Assembly (NCBI GenBank): GCA_021794205.1
Contig: JAJYRH010000008.1
Location: 24,396 to 88,395, forward strand
DNA: 64,000 nt
Direction: 5' to 3'
Source of the DNA: a bacterium
Lineage (GTDB): Bacteria; Vulcanimicrobiota; Vulcanimicrobiia; Vulcanimicrobiales; Vulcanimicrobiaceae
This document shows positions 34,115 through 42,095 of the stretch, in pieces. The notes under the pieces were generated by a model. The model was given only the letters and a program-made list of their open reading frames with translations. It was not told where the DNA came from and searched no databases. Made by a program: the position numbers and the translations under genes. Numbering within the stretch: the first letter of the stretch is position 1; the number at the start of each line of letters is the position of its first letter.

Positions 34115-34592
34115 GGCGCGCGACCGCGCGTGGTTACGCGAGGCGGTCGAGCTATCGCGCTCCGCGCCGCCGTCGGACCGTGCATTCTCCGTCGGATGTG
34201 CGATCGTCGACGCCGAAGGCCGTTGCGTCGCGACGGGGTACAGCCGCGAGAACGACGATCTCGTCCACGCAGAAGAAGTGGCGATCGAGAAAGCCGAAGC
34301 GGCGGGCGTCGACCTGCGCGCCTGCACGCTCTATAGTTCGCTCGAACCCTGCGGTGCGCGTCTCTCGCCGCGCCGTTCGTGCGTGACGCGGATTCTCGAG
34401 GTCGGTATTCCGCGCGTCGTCTTTGCTTTCGCCGAACCCGCGCTCTTCGTTGAAGCGCACGGCGAACGGCTGCTCCGTGCGGCGGGCGTCGAGGTACGCG
34501 CGTTTCCGGAACTCGCCGACGAGGTCGTCGCGATCAACGCGCATCTGCTCGGCCCGGTCGCTACGCGTAGGAACGGAAGCGAGCATGTTTAG
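34101..34592 (+). CDS. RibD N-terminal-type pyrimidine deaminase (stand-alone)
   Basis: A 163-residue zinc cytidine-deaminase-fold protein. The zinc and catalytic residues are seen in VHAEEVAIEKAEA (His and Glu) and YSSLEPCGARLSPRRSC (Pro-Cys and second Cys). It matches RibD deaminase and, with the reductase gene before it, completes the two RibD steps. The ATG at 34101 is inside the reductase gene; the end overlaps ribE by 8 bases. Confidence 0.82.
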   Translation: MSSVEARDRAWLREAVELSRSAPPSDRAFSVGCAIVDAEGRCVATGYSRENDDLVHAEEVAIEKAEAAGVDLRACTLYSSLEPCGARLSPRRSCVTRILEVGIPRVVFAFAEPALFVEAHGERLLRAAGVEVRAFPELADEVVAINAHLLGPVATRRNGSEHV

Positions 34593-35184
34593 CGGACTCG
34601 TCGCCTACGGCGGCCGCATCGTCGAGATCGAGCGCGACGAACGCGGGGGCATGCGTCTCGTCGTTGCGTGCGAGGGCGTCGAGCAAGAGCGGCCCGAGGT
34701 GAAGGATTCGATCGCCATCGACGGCGTCTGCCTCACGGCGACCGAGCTCTCCGGGGAGCGCATCACCTTCGACGTGATTCCCGAGACGATCGAACGGAGT
34801 ACCCTGGGTGCTCGCACCCAGGGAGAGCGCGTCAACGTCGAATATAGCCTGCGCGTCGGCGACCGCATGGGCGGTCATTTTGTTTACGCACACGTGGATG
34901 CGCGGGCGCGCGTGATCGCACGGACGCCCGAAGGGCAAGGAGAACGCATGCGCATCGAGCGTCCGGCACGAATTGCCGAAGGCATCGTCGAGAAGGGCTA
35001 CGTCGCGGTCGACGGCGTCAGTCTCACCGTTGCCGCGACCGGGCCGGATTGGTTCGAACTCGCCCTCATTCCCGAAACCATCCGGCGGACGACGCTCGGG
35101 GCGCGCCCCGTCGGCAGCGAAGTCAACCTCGAGATCGACCCGCTCGCGCGCTACGTCGCGGCCGCGCTCGGTACGCGCCGATGA
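34585..35184 (+). CDS. ribE: Riboflavin synthase alpha subunit
   Basis: A 199-residue enzyme of two similar beta-barrel halves, dismutating two lumazines to riboflavin. Half one opens with MFSGLVAYGGRIVEI and contains SIAIDGVCLTATEL and IPETIERSTLG; half two repeats the pattern with VAVDGVSLTVAATG and IPETIRRTTLG. GGHFVYAHVDARARV joins them. The match is complete. Overlaps the deaminase gene by 8 bases and the thioesterase by 4. Confidence 0.94.
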   Translation: MFSGLVAYGGRIVEIERDERGGMRLVVACEGVEQERPEVKDSIAIDGVCLTATELSGERITFDVIPETIERSTLGARTQGERVNVEYSLRVGDRMGGHFVYAHVDARARVIARTPEGQGERMRIERPARIAEGIVEKGYVAVDGVSLTVAATGPDWFELALIPETIRRTTLGARPVGSEVNLEIDPLARYVAAALGTRR

Positions 35185-35636
35185 GTCGTTTTATCGACAC
35201 GCGTCCGCCCGGCGCAAGGCTTTTTCGCACGCGCGTTCGCGTTCAGTGGGCCGATATCGACGCCGCCGGTATCATGTATTTTGCCGCCTACTGGCGCTAC
35301 ATCGAGCGTGCCGAGATGGAATTTTTTCGCGATCTTGGATTTGCGTACGAGAAAATATTCGAGGAATACGATTTCTGGTTGCCGCGCGTGAAGACCGATG
35401 CCGAATATTTCGGCCCCGCATTGATGGACGATTGGCTGGAGCTACAGACCTCGATCGAACACGTCGGTACCGCGAGCATCCGTTGGCAGACCGTCGTGAT
35501 GAACGAGCGACTCGGAGAGCCCGGGGCGCGGTTCACGCTGACCTGCGCGTGCATGGATCGCGTGAAACGCACGAGCAAGCCGCTCGCTCCAGCCTTGCGC
35601 GACGCGCTGCGCTCCGCCCTCGCGCCGGAGCGGTAA
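35181..35636 (+). CDS. Hotdog-fold acyl-CoA thioesterase (YbgC/4HBT-like)
   Basis: A 151-residue single-hotdog protein. The active-site block VQWADIDAAGIMYFAAYWRYIERAEMEFFRD contains the Asp and the Tyr-adjacent aromatic residues used by 4-hydroxybenzoyl-CoA/YbgC thioesterases. Substrate unknown. Its place behind the riboflavin genes is positional (ATGA overlap with ribE) rather than obviously functional; it may serve the two dehydrogenases that follow. Confidence 0.78.
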   Translation: MSRFIDTRPPGARLFRTRVRVQWADIDAAGIMYFAAYWRYIERAEMEFFRDLGFAYEKIFEEYDFWLPRVKTDAEYFGPALMDDWLELQTSIEHVGTASIRWQTVVMNERLGEPGARFTLTCACMDRVKRTSKPLAPALRDALRSALAPER

Positions 35637-35639
35637 CCG

Positions 35640-36659
35640 GTGCGCGTCGCGATGTTGGTGGCGCCGCGCAACATCGAATTGCGCGAGGTCGCGATGCCCG
35701 ATCCGCCGCCGGGTGGAGCGGTCGTCGCCGTGCGCGCCGCGTTGACCGACGGCACCGATTTGAAGGCCTATCGTCGCGGGCACCCGCAGATGCCCTTTCC
35801 GACGTCGTTCGGGCATGAATTTTCCGGCGAGATTCTCGCGCTCGGCTCGGGCGTGAGCGATTGGCGCGTCGGTGAGGCGATCGCCTGCGTGCACTCGGCC
35901 CCCTGTGGGAGGTGCTACTGGTGTGCCGCCGGAGAAGAAGAGCTCTGCGAGAGCGTGATGGAGCGGAAAATTCTCGGCGCCTACGCCGATGCCATCGTGG
36001 TGCCTCAGCACATTCTCGCGCGCAACGCCTTCCATAAGCCCGAGGCGATGACGTTTGCCGAGGCCGCGTTCCTCGAGCCGCTCTCGTGCGTGGTGCATTC
36101 GCGCAACGTGCTCGCTCCGCGCCCTCGCAGCAGCGTCGCGGTCTTTGGCGACGGCGGCTTCGGCATGCTCCACGCCTTGCTGTTCGCACGCGACGGGCAC
36201 GAGTGCGTGCTCGTCGGGCGTCGCCCCGAACGGCTCGCGCTCGCCGCCTCGCTCGGGCTCGCGACGATCGACGCGAGCGCGAACGACGTCGGCGCGTCCT
36301 TGCGCGAGCGAACCGGCGGGCGTGGCGCCGACGCGCTGGTCGAATGTACCGGCACGGCCGAGGTGTGGGAACTCGCTCCATCGTTGGTGCGTCGCGGCGG
36401 CACCGTGTCGTTCTTCGGCGGGTTGCCCGCCGATGCAATCGTTTCGTTTCGCGCGGCGCGACTTCATTACGATGAAGTGCGCCTGATTTCGCCGTTTCAC
36501 TTTACGCCGCGCGCGGTCGCCGAAGCGTTCGCATTATTGCGCGAGCGCGCGTTCGATTGCACGCGCCTGATCTCGCACCGCTATCCGCTCGAGCGCATCG
36601 TCGACGCCTTCACCGCGCTCGATTCCGGGCTCGGGCTCAAAGCGGCGATCGAGACGTAA
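35640..36659 (+). CDS. Medium-chain zinc-type dehydrogenase, catalytic zinc ligand replaced
   Basis: A 339-residue MDR-superfamily oxidoreductase. FPTSFGHEFSGEILALG and the nucleotide motif VAVFGDGGFGMLHALLF (GxGGxG-like) are clear. The structural zinc cluster is present as CGRCYWCAAGEEELC. The position that is Cys in normal enzymes of the CGTD type reads LTDGTDLKAY, so the catalytic zinc ligand is changed to Asp. The protein may use a different mechanism or bind no catalytic zinc. It starts with GTG 4 bases after the thioesterase stop. Confidence 0.82.
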   Translation: MRVAMLVAPRNIELREVAMPDPPPGGAVVAVRAALTDGTDLKAYRRGHPQMPFPTSFGHEFSGEILALGSGVSDWRVGEAIACVHSAPCGRCYWCAAGEEELCESVMERKILGAYADAIVVPQHILARNAFHKPEAMTFAEAAFLEPLSCVVHSRNVLAPRPRSSVAVFGDGGFGMLHALLFARDGHECVLVGRRPERLALAASLGLATIDASANDVGASLRERTGGRGADALVECTGTAEVWELAPSLVRRGGTVSFFGGLPADAIVSFRAARLHYDEVRLISPFHFTPRAVAEAFALLRERAFDCTRLISHRYPLERIVDAFTALDSGLGLKAAIET

Positions 36660-36660
36660 C

Positions 36661-37722
36661 GTGGCAACGTATCCCGAGCGCATGCGCGCGGCGATGCTGC
36701 GCAGCGTCGACGATATCGCGATCGAACGCGTCGCCGTGCCCGAACTCGCCGAAGGTGAACTGCTCGTGCGCACGCGCGCTGCGGGGATCTGCAGTGGCGA
36801 TATTATGGCCTGGTACGTCGCGCGCAAGGCCCCGATGGTGCTCGGGCACGAGCCCGCCGGAGAGATCGCGGCGGTCGGCCCGGGAACACCACCCTGCGAC
36901 GACGACGGGCGCCCGTTTGCGCCCGGGGATCGCGTCTTCGTTCACCACCACGCGCCGTGTTTCGCGTGTGCGGCCTGCGCGCGCGGCGACTACGTGCAGT
37001 GCGCGACCTGGCGTGCGACGCGCATCGACCCCGGTGCGATCGCCGAATACTTTCGCGTTCCGCGCGAAAACGTGCGTGATACGTTACGGATTCCCGACGG
37101 CATGTCGTACGTCGACGCCTCGCTCGCCGAACCGTTCGCCTGCGTCGTGAAATCGCTGCGACGCGGCGCGCTGCAATCGCGCGACCGCGTGCTCTGCATC
37201 GGTTTAGGGGTGATGGGGCTCATGCACGTCGCGCTCGCGCGCCATCGCGGTGCCGAGGTGCTCGGGAGCGACCCGCTTCCGCAACGCCGAGAAGCTGCGC
37301 GGGGGCTCGGGGCGCGCGCCGTCGCTCCCGAGGAGCTTGGGGCGGCGCTCGCGGCCTGGGGCGATGGAACCGGCGCCGATCTCGCGATCTGCGGGCCCGG
37401 GCATCCCGCGGCGCTGCGCGCGGCGCTCGATGCCTGCGCACCCGGGGGGCGCGTCGTCATGTTCACGCCGCTCGAACCTGGGGCCGCGATCGACCTCGAT
37501 CCGGCGGCGTTCTACTTCGGAGATCGACGGCTCATCGCCAGCTATTCATGCGGCCCCGACGATACCCGCGAGGCGCTCGCCTTGCTCGCCGCCGGAGTCG
37601 CGAGCGCCGATCTGCTCGGCGCCACCGTACGCCCCTTCGAGGAGGTCGGCGCCGCCTACGCCGATCTCCGCGCGGCGCGGTGCATCAAGCCGATCCTGAC
37701 GTTTGGTGAGGGGCGCGGCTAG
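36661..37722 (+). CDS. Medium-chain zinc-type dehydrogenase with complete zinc motifs
   Basis: A 353-residue MDR paralogue of the previous protein. Here AAGICSGDIMAWY supplies the catalytic Cys, VLGHEPAGEIAAVG the His-Glu, and CFACAACARGDYVQC the structural zinc. The Rossmann motif LCIGLGVMGLMHVALA follows. An insertion of about 10 acidic residues (PPCDDDGRPFAPG) lies before the zinc loop. GTG start 2 bases after the previous stop. The pair probably acts on related substrates; none is identifiable. It closes the 21.8-37.7 kb series. Confidence 0.82.
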   Translation: MATYPERMRAAMLRSVDDIAIERVAVPELAEGELLVRTRAAGICSGDIMAWYVARKAPMVLGHEPAGEIAAVGPGTPPCDDDGRPFAPGDRVFVHHHAPCFACAACARGDYVQCATWRATRIDPGAIAEYFRVPRENVRDTLRIPDGMSYVDASLAEPFACVVKSLRRGALQSRDRVLCIGLGVMGLMHVALARHRGAEVLGSDPLPQRREAARGLGARAVAPEELGAALAAWGDGTGADLAICGPGHPAALRAALDACAPGGRVVMFTPLEPGAAIDLDPAAFYFGDRRLIASYSCGPDDTREALALLAAGVASADLLGATVRPFEEVGAAYADLRAARCIKPILTFGEGRG

Positions 37723-37868
37723 GCCTTGCCCATAAACTCGACGTGATTTCCTAGCGCAGGGGATAACGCCGGGTGTTGTGGGCATGCGATCGGGGAGCTA
37801 AAAGCGGGAGGCCAGGGATTGCTCCCCGGCCTCACCTGCTTGCTTGATACGCGGCCCGATTGTAGCAC

Positions 37869-37894
37869 AAGAGGCTCGCCTTCGCGAGCCTCTT
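37869..37894 (-). terminator. Hairpin terminator behind the tRNA-like gene
   Basis: GAGGCTCGC pairs with GCGAGCCTC around a 4-base loop, extended by two A-T pairs. The U-run is short on either strand (TTTGCGG on +, TTGTGCT on minus), so it may work in both directions, ending the dehydrogenase transcript as well as the tRNA-like transcript. The 146 bases between 37723 and 37868 hold nothing else I can support. Confidence 0.65.
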
Positions 37895-37903
37895 TGCGGA
37901 AGT

Positions 37904-37976
37904 TGGAGGCGGTGGGATTCGAACCCACGTCTCGGCATATATCAAGCAGGCATCTTTACCGCTAGACCACGCCCCC
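37904..37976 (-). tRNA. tRNA-like gene with mismatched anticodon stem (possible pseudo-tRNA, GAT by position)
   Basis: On the minus strand a 73-nt cloverleaf can be drawn: acceptor GGGGGCG/CGCCTCC, D arm GTCTAGCGGTAAAGAT, and a perfect T arm GTGGGTTCGAATCCCAC, discriminator A. CCA is not encoded, unlike in the two other tRNAs. By position the anticodon loop is TTGATAT (GAT, Ile), but the stem pairs CCTGC with ATGCC, leaving three of five pairs unmatched. A register shift with loop CTTGATA pairs four of five, but gives a Ser-type anticodon in a short tRNA. So identity is uncertain. Confidence 0.5.
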
Positions 37977-38084
37977 GGCGTTGGCCGGGCTTCAAATGAG
38001 CGTATCGCGATAGAGTGCCGCCTGCATGGCATAGCGTTGAATCCGTTCTTCGGCATTTGGTATGTCGGAGCACTCCAAAGTCGC

Positions 38085-38113
38085 TTGACAACTGAAAAGA
38101 CTGGGCGTAGCGT
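38085..38113 (+). promoter_or_regulatory. Candidate promoter just upstream of HTH-ribBA (leaderless start likely)
   Basis: TTGACA at 38085-38090, a 17-base spacer and TAGCGT at 38108-38113. A start point about 7 bases downstream falls on the ATG at 38120. No Shine-Dalgarno sequence is present, which fits a leaderless transcript. The -10 match is poor (three of six), so this is tentative. Confidence 0.45.
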
Positions 38114-38119
38114 TCGCTC

Positions 38120-39541
38120 ATGCCGAGCTTTGCCGAACGGCTGAATGCCGCCCTCGAGAAAAGCCGTTTGACCGCCGCCGAGCTCGCCGCGCGCTCCGGG
38201 GTGACCGAATCGGCGATCTCGCTCCTGCGCGCCGGACGGCGCCAGCCCTCCTATCAAACCTTCGAACGTCTCTCGAGCGTGCTCCCCGAGCTCGCCGCTC
38301 CCAAGATCGAGCGTGCGTCGGTAACCGACCCCATCGAGGAGGCGATCGCCGATATTCGCGCCGGGAAGATGGTGGTCGTCCTCGACGACGAGGACCGCGA
38401 GAATGAGGGCGATCTCGTCATGGCTGCCGAGAAAGTCGATGCCGAAGCGATCAATTTCATGCGTCGCGAGGCGGGCGGATTGATCTGTATCGCGATGACC
38501 GGTGCGCGGCTCGACGAGCTCGAGATTCCCATGATGGTGAGCGATAATACGGCGGTACACGAGACCGCATTCACCGTCTCGGTCGAAGCGCGCGGGGTGA
38601 CGACGACGGGGATCTCCGCACACGACCGCGCCGCGACGATTCAAAAGTTGCTCGATCCTCAGGCGACGCCCGCGGATTTTCTGCGGCCGGGACATATGTT
38701 TCCGTTGCGCGCGCGCGAGGGCGGCGTCTTGGTACGGGCGGGGCAGACCGAGGCGTCGGTCGATCTCGCGCGCCTCGCCGGACTCGCTCCGGCCGGCGTC
38801 ATCTGCGAGATCATGGCCGAAGATGGAACGATGGAGCGGCGCGACGGGTTACGAGCTTTTGCCGATCACCACGGCATGAAACTCGTCACCGTCAGGGAGC
38901 TGATCGCTTACCGTATGAAAACCGAACAACTCGTCACGCGCGTCGCGGAATTTTCGCTTCCGACGACCTACGGTCTCTGGAGCGGTATCGCTTACGAGAC
39001 CTCCGTCGATGAGAACACGCACGTCGCACTGGTTATGGGAGAGATCGGCGACGGCAAAGATCTTCTCGTCCGCGTGCACAGCGAGTGCCTCACCGGGGAT
39101 GCCCTGCATTCGATTCGCTGCGACTGCGCGGCGCAACGCGACGGCGCGATGCGCATGATCGCCGACGCGGGGCGCGGCGTCCTCCTTTACTTGCGCCAAG
39201 AAGGGCGCGGAATCGGACTAGCCAACAAATTGCGCGCCTATGAACTCCAGGATAACGGCGCCGACACCGTCGAGGCGAATCTCGCCCTCGGCCTCCCCGT
39301 CGACAAGCGCGATTACGGCATCGGTTCGCAGATTCTCGTCGATCTCGGTATTAAAGAGCTCAAACTCATTACCAATAATCCGCGCAAGATCTTCGGCCTC
39401 GAGGGCTACGGGTTGAAGATCGTCGAGCGCGTTCCGATGGAGACGACCCCGACGCCGTTCAATCGACGCTACATGGGCACCAAGCGCTCGAAGCTCGGCC
39501 ATCTCTTCGACGAATCGGTACAGAACGCACCCGCGTCGTGA
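38120..39541 (+). CDS. ribBA: HTH-RibBA fusion: XRE-like helix-turn-helix + DHBP synthase + GTP cyclohydrolase II
   Basis: A 473-residue protein. Residues 5-60 form an XRE/Cro-like helix-turn-helix (RLTAAELAARSGVTESAISL, then GRRQPSYQTFERLSSVL), an uncommon extra on RibBA. Residues 68-265 are the RibB domain with the acidic loop DDEDRENEGD (89-98) and RPGHMFPL. Residues 268-460 are the RibA domain with zinc cysteines at 323, 334 and 336 (HSECLTGD, RCDCA) and RQEGRGIGL. The two enzymes supply dihydroxybutanone phosphate and the aminouracil branch from GTP. The N-terminal helix-turn-helix suggests autoregulation or DNA/RNA-linked control. ATG at 38120; next gene ribH overlaps by 4 bases. Confidence 0.93.
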   Translation: MPSFAERLNAALEKSRLTAAELAARSGVTESAISLLRAGRRQPSYQTFERLSSVLPELAAPKIERASVTDPIEEAIADIRAGKMVVVLDDEDRENEGDLVMAAEKVDAEAINFMRREAGGLICIAMTGARLDELEIPMMVSDNTAVHETAFTVSVEARGVTTTGISAHDRAATIQKLLDPQATPADFLRPGHMFPLRAREGGVLVRAGQTEASVDLARLAGLAPAGVICEIMAEDGTMERRDGLRAFADHHGMKLVTVRELIAYRMKTEQLVTRVAEFSLPTTYGLWSGIAYETSVDENTHVALVMGEIGDGKDLLVRVHSECLTGDALHSIRCDCAAQRDGAMRMIADAGRGVLLYLRQEGRGIGLANKLRAYELQDNGADTVEANLALGLPVDKRDYGIGSQILVDLGIKELKLITNNPRKIFGLEGYGLKIVERVPMETTPTPFNRRYMGTKRSKLGHLFDESVQNAPAS

Positions 39542-40008
39542 AGCCAACCGATCGCTCCGCCAAGCGCCGTTTGCCCGTGCCTTCGTGCGCGGGCAAACGT
39601 TTTGCCGTTATATCGGCGCGATTTTACGACGATTTGGCCGAGTGGATGATCGACGGGGCGAAACGCGCACTGCGCGACTGCGGCGTTGACGATAAGGACG
39701 TGCTGCTTTTCGACGTTCCCGGTTGCTTCGAACTCCCGCTCGCGGCGCTGAAAGTGCTGCGGGACGGCGAGGTCGACGCCGTCGTCGCGCTCGGCGTCGT
39801 CGTGCGCGGCGAAACGCCGCACTTCGATTTCGTCGCCGGCGAATGCGCGCGCGGCCTGATGGAGGTGCAGATGCGCACCGGAGCTCCGGTCGGGTTCGGC
39901 GTGCTGACCACCGATACGCTCGCCCAGGCGGAGGAGCGTGCCGACCCGGCGCGCGGCGATAAAGGGTACGATGCGGCGTTCGCCGCGGCGTGCGTGCTCG
40001 CGTTGTGA
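39538..40008 (+). CDS. ribH: 6,7-dimethyl-8-ribityllumazine synthase
   Basis: A 156-residue enzyme condensing aminouracil and dihydroxybutanone phosphate to lumazine; it typically assembles into 60-meric or pentameric shells. Seen are FAVISARFYDDLAEWMIDGA, VPGCFELPLAAL, the VVRGETPHFDFVAGECARGL block with the conserved His (His in PHFDF), and PVGFGVLTTDTLAQAEERA. An unusual N-terminal basic extension of about 20 residues precedes the domain. GTG start within the end of ribBA. Confidence 0.92.
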   Translation: MKPTDRSAKRRLPVPSCAGKRFAVISARFYDDLAEWMIDGAKRALRDCGVDDKDVLLFDVPGCFELPLAALKVLRDGEVDAVVALGVVVRGETPHFDFVAGECARGLMEVQMRTGAPVGFGVLTTDTLAQAEERADPARGDKGYDAAFAAACVLAL

Positions 40009-41036
40009 GCGAGGCGCTCGAAGCGGTTCGCTACGAGAACGGGCAGCTGCAGTACCTCGACCAACGCTTGCTCCCGGCGGAGATCCGCTACGAGCGCGCG
40101 CGCACGTGCGACGACATCGTCGCAGCGATCGCGACGTTAGCGGTGCGTGGGGCGCCGTGCATCGGCGTCTTTGCGGCGTACGGAATCGCCGTGCTGCGCG
40201 CAGACGAACGTGACGACCGCGCGTTTGCCGCCGCCGCCGCACGGGTTCGTTCGGCGCGCCCGACTGCGGTAAACCTGGCGTGGGCGGTCGATCGGGTGCT
40301 CGCCGCGCCGGATATGGAGCGCGAGGCGATCGCCATTCACGAAGAACAGCGATCGATCGACGCGGCGATCGGCAGCAACGGCGTACCGCTCTTCGGCAAA
40401 GGCGCGCGCGTGCTCACCCATTGCAACACCGGACCGATCGCGACCGCGGGATATGGGAGCGCGCTCGGCGTGTTGATCGCGGCACAGCGCGCGGGGCTCG
40501 CACCGCACGCGATCGTCGACGAAACGCGTCCGCTCTTACAGGGCGCTCGGCTCACCTATCTCGAGTGTCAACGCGCGGGTATCGATGCGACGCTGCAGGT
40601 CGATGGGGCGGCGGCGATCGCGATGGCGCGCGGCCGCGTCGATGCGGTGATCGTCGGCGCCGATCGCATCGCGCGCAACGGCGATACGGCGAATAAGATC
40701 GGTACCTACGCGCTCGCGATTCTCGCCGCGCATCACGCCATTCCGTTCTACGTCGCCGCACCGCGTTCGACGTTCGATTTTACCATCGCGTCGGGCGCCG
40801 AAATTCCCATCGAAGAACGCGAAGCGGCGGAGGTGCGTTCGTTCGCCGGCAGAGCGGTCGCACCGGAGGACGCGCGGGTCTATAACCCCGCCTTCGACGT
40901 AACGCCGGGACATCTCGTCGCCGCCTTTATCACCGAGTACGGTCTCCTCCGCCCTCCCTATCTCGAAAGCATCGCGACCCTCGCCGGCCGCCCCGCTTGG
41001 TCGGTGTTGCGGAACGCCGAAGAGTTGCGCGCGTGA
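40005..41036 (+). CDS. mtnA: S-methyl-5-thioribose-1-phosphate isomerase (eIF2B-like)
   Basis: A 343-residue methionine-salvage enzyme isomerising methylthioribose-1-phosphate to the ribulose form. Motifs are VRGAPCIGVFAAYG, THCNTGPIATAGYGSALGV (catalytic Cys), VDETRPLLQGARLT and VIVGADRIARNGDTANKIGTY (catalytic Asp). These distinguish it from the related regulatory eIF2B subunits. GTG start overlaps ribH's stop by 4 bases (GTGA); it shares 4 bases with holA. Its presence between riboflavin and replication genes is positional; the other methionine-salvage genes are not in the window. Confidence 0.92.
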   Translation: MSEALEAVRYENGQLQYLDQRLLPAEIRYERARTCDDIVAAIATLAVRGAPCIGVFAAYGIAVLRADERDDRAFAAAAARVRSARPTAVNLAWAVDRVLAAPDMEREAIAIHEEQRSIDAAIGSNGVPLFGKGARVLTHCNTGPIATAGYGSALGVLIAAQRAGLAPHAIVDETRPLLQGARLTYLECQRAGIDATLQVDGAAAIAMARGRVDAVIVGADRIARNGDTANKIGTYALAILAAHHAIPFYVAAPRSTFDFTIASGAEIPIEEREAAEVRSFAGRAVAPEDARVYNPAFDVTPGHLVAAFITEYGLLRPPYLESIATLAGRPAWSVLRNAEELRA

Positions 41037-42013
41037 AAGCCTACGATTTTCTCGATACCGCTCCGAAGATCGGCGCGCTCGTCGCGATCGAGGGAACCGA
41101 TCGACTGCTCGCAGAGCGCGTGCGCGACGCCATCGTCGCACGAGAACTCCCCGAGGATATTCGCGCGCTGAACTGCAGTAGCGTGACCATCGAGAGCGTC
41201 GACGATTGCGCGCAGATCGAAGAAGCGATTTCGGCGATGCCCTTTCTCGCCACGCGGCGCGTCGTCATCGTCAACGACGCGCAGAATGCGAAAGCGGCAC
41301 CGCGCCGCGCGCTCCTCGAACTCGCGCAACGCTGCGCCGAGGGCGAGAATCTGTTGGTGCTCTGCGATCTCGTCGCACCCCGCTCGACGCGCCCTGTCTC
41401 GCTGGGCTCCCAACTCGGCCGGAGCGCGCAGCGCATCGACTGCTCGGTGAACGAGGACGTTCGCGCGCGTTTCGTGAGCGAAGAATTGGCGGCCGCCGGA
41501 GCGGAGGCCGAACGCCAGGTGCTCGCCCACCTCTCGCGCTCCGAAAGCGACCTCGCGAGCATCCGCAACGATCTCGCGAAGCTCTCGTTGCTGGGACGTA
41601 CGATACGGCTCGCCGACCTGGAGCAGGAGAGCCTCGCCGTCGACGACCCCAAGCCCTATCGCTTCGCCGGAGCACTCGTCGAAGGGCGTCTCGCCGAGGC
41701 GTTCACGATCCTCGGCGACTGCTTCGAGCACGATCCGCGGAACGCCGCGATGCCCCTGCTCTCGGCGCTCGCCAACGAATACGCACTCCTCTGGGAGATG
41801 GCGCGCCCGGGCGGCACCCTGCCCGCCCGGATGGCCTGGCGGGAGCGGGTGCTCCGGCCGATCGCGCGCCGCGTCGGGGAGCGGCGGGCGCGGGCGGGCT
41901 ACGAGCGAGCCCTGCGTGGGATCGAGAGCATCGTGACCGGGCGAGCCGGCAGCGATCTGGAGGATCTCCGCCTCCTCGTCGAGCGGACCAGCCTCGAGCT
42001 CGCGCTTCGCTAG
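41033..42013 (+). CDS. holA: DNA polymerase III delta subunit
   Basis: A 326-residue protein with the HolA layout: AAA+-like N-terminal fold without a Walker A (LVAIEGTDRLLAERVRDAI), the IEEAISAMPFLATRRVVIVNDA strand, and the C-terminal helical domain (FAGALVEGRLAEAFTILGDCFEHD) that binds the clamp loader ring. HolA is highly diverged, so similarity is by pattern; context and length agree. GTG start overlapping mtnA. Confidence 0.82.
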   Translation: MKAYDFLDTAPKIGALVAIEGTDRLLAERVRDAIVARELPEDIRALNCSSVTIESVDDCAQIEEAISAMPFLATRRVVIVNDAQNAKAAPRRALLELAQRCAEGENLLVLCDLVAPRSTRPVSLGSQLGRSAQRIDCSVNEDVRARFVSEELAAAGAEAERQVLAHLSRSESDLASIRNDLAKLSLLGRTIRLADLEQESLAVDDPKPYRFAGALVEGRLAEAFTILGDCFEHDPRNAAMPLLSALANEYALLWEMARPGGTLPARMAWRERVLRPIARRVGERRARAGYERALRGIESIVTGRAGSDLEDLRLLVERTSLELALR

Positions 42014-42095
42014 TCGCGCCCCCCGCGGCGAGGCCGAAAACTCGCGCCGCGAACGAGGCCGCGGCTACGCGCGGAGCGAACAGCGGCGAGCACCC

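Noticed and set aside
37719..37928. 69-codon minus-strand frame overlapping the dehydrogenase end and the tRNA-like gene
   Set aside because: It runs through the terminator hairpin and tRNA T arm, has no ribosome site and no family resemblance.
37723..38119. FMN riboswitch ahead of ribBA
   Set aside because: None of the conserved FMN aptamer blocks was found by eye; the gap holds a tRNA-like gene, a hairpin and a promoter-like pair.
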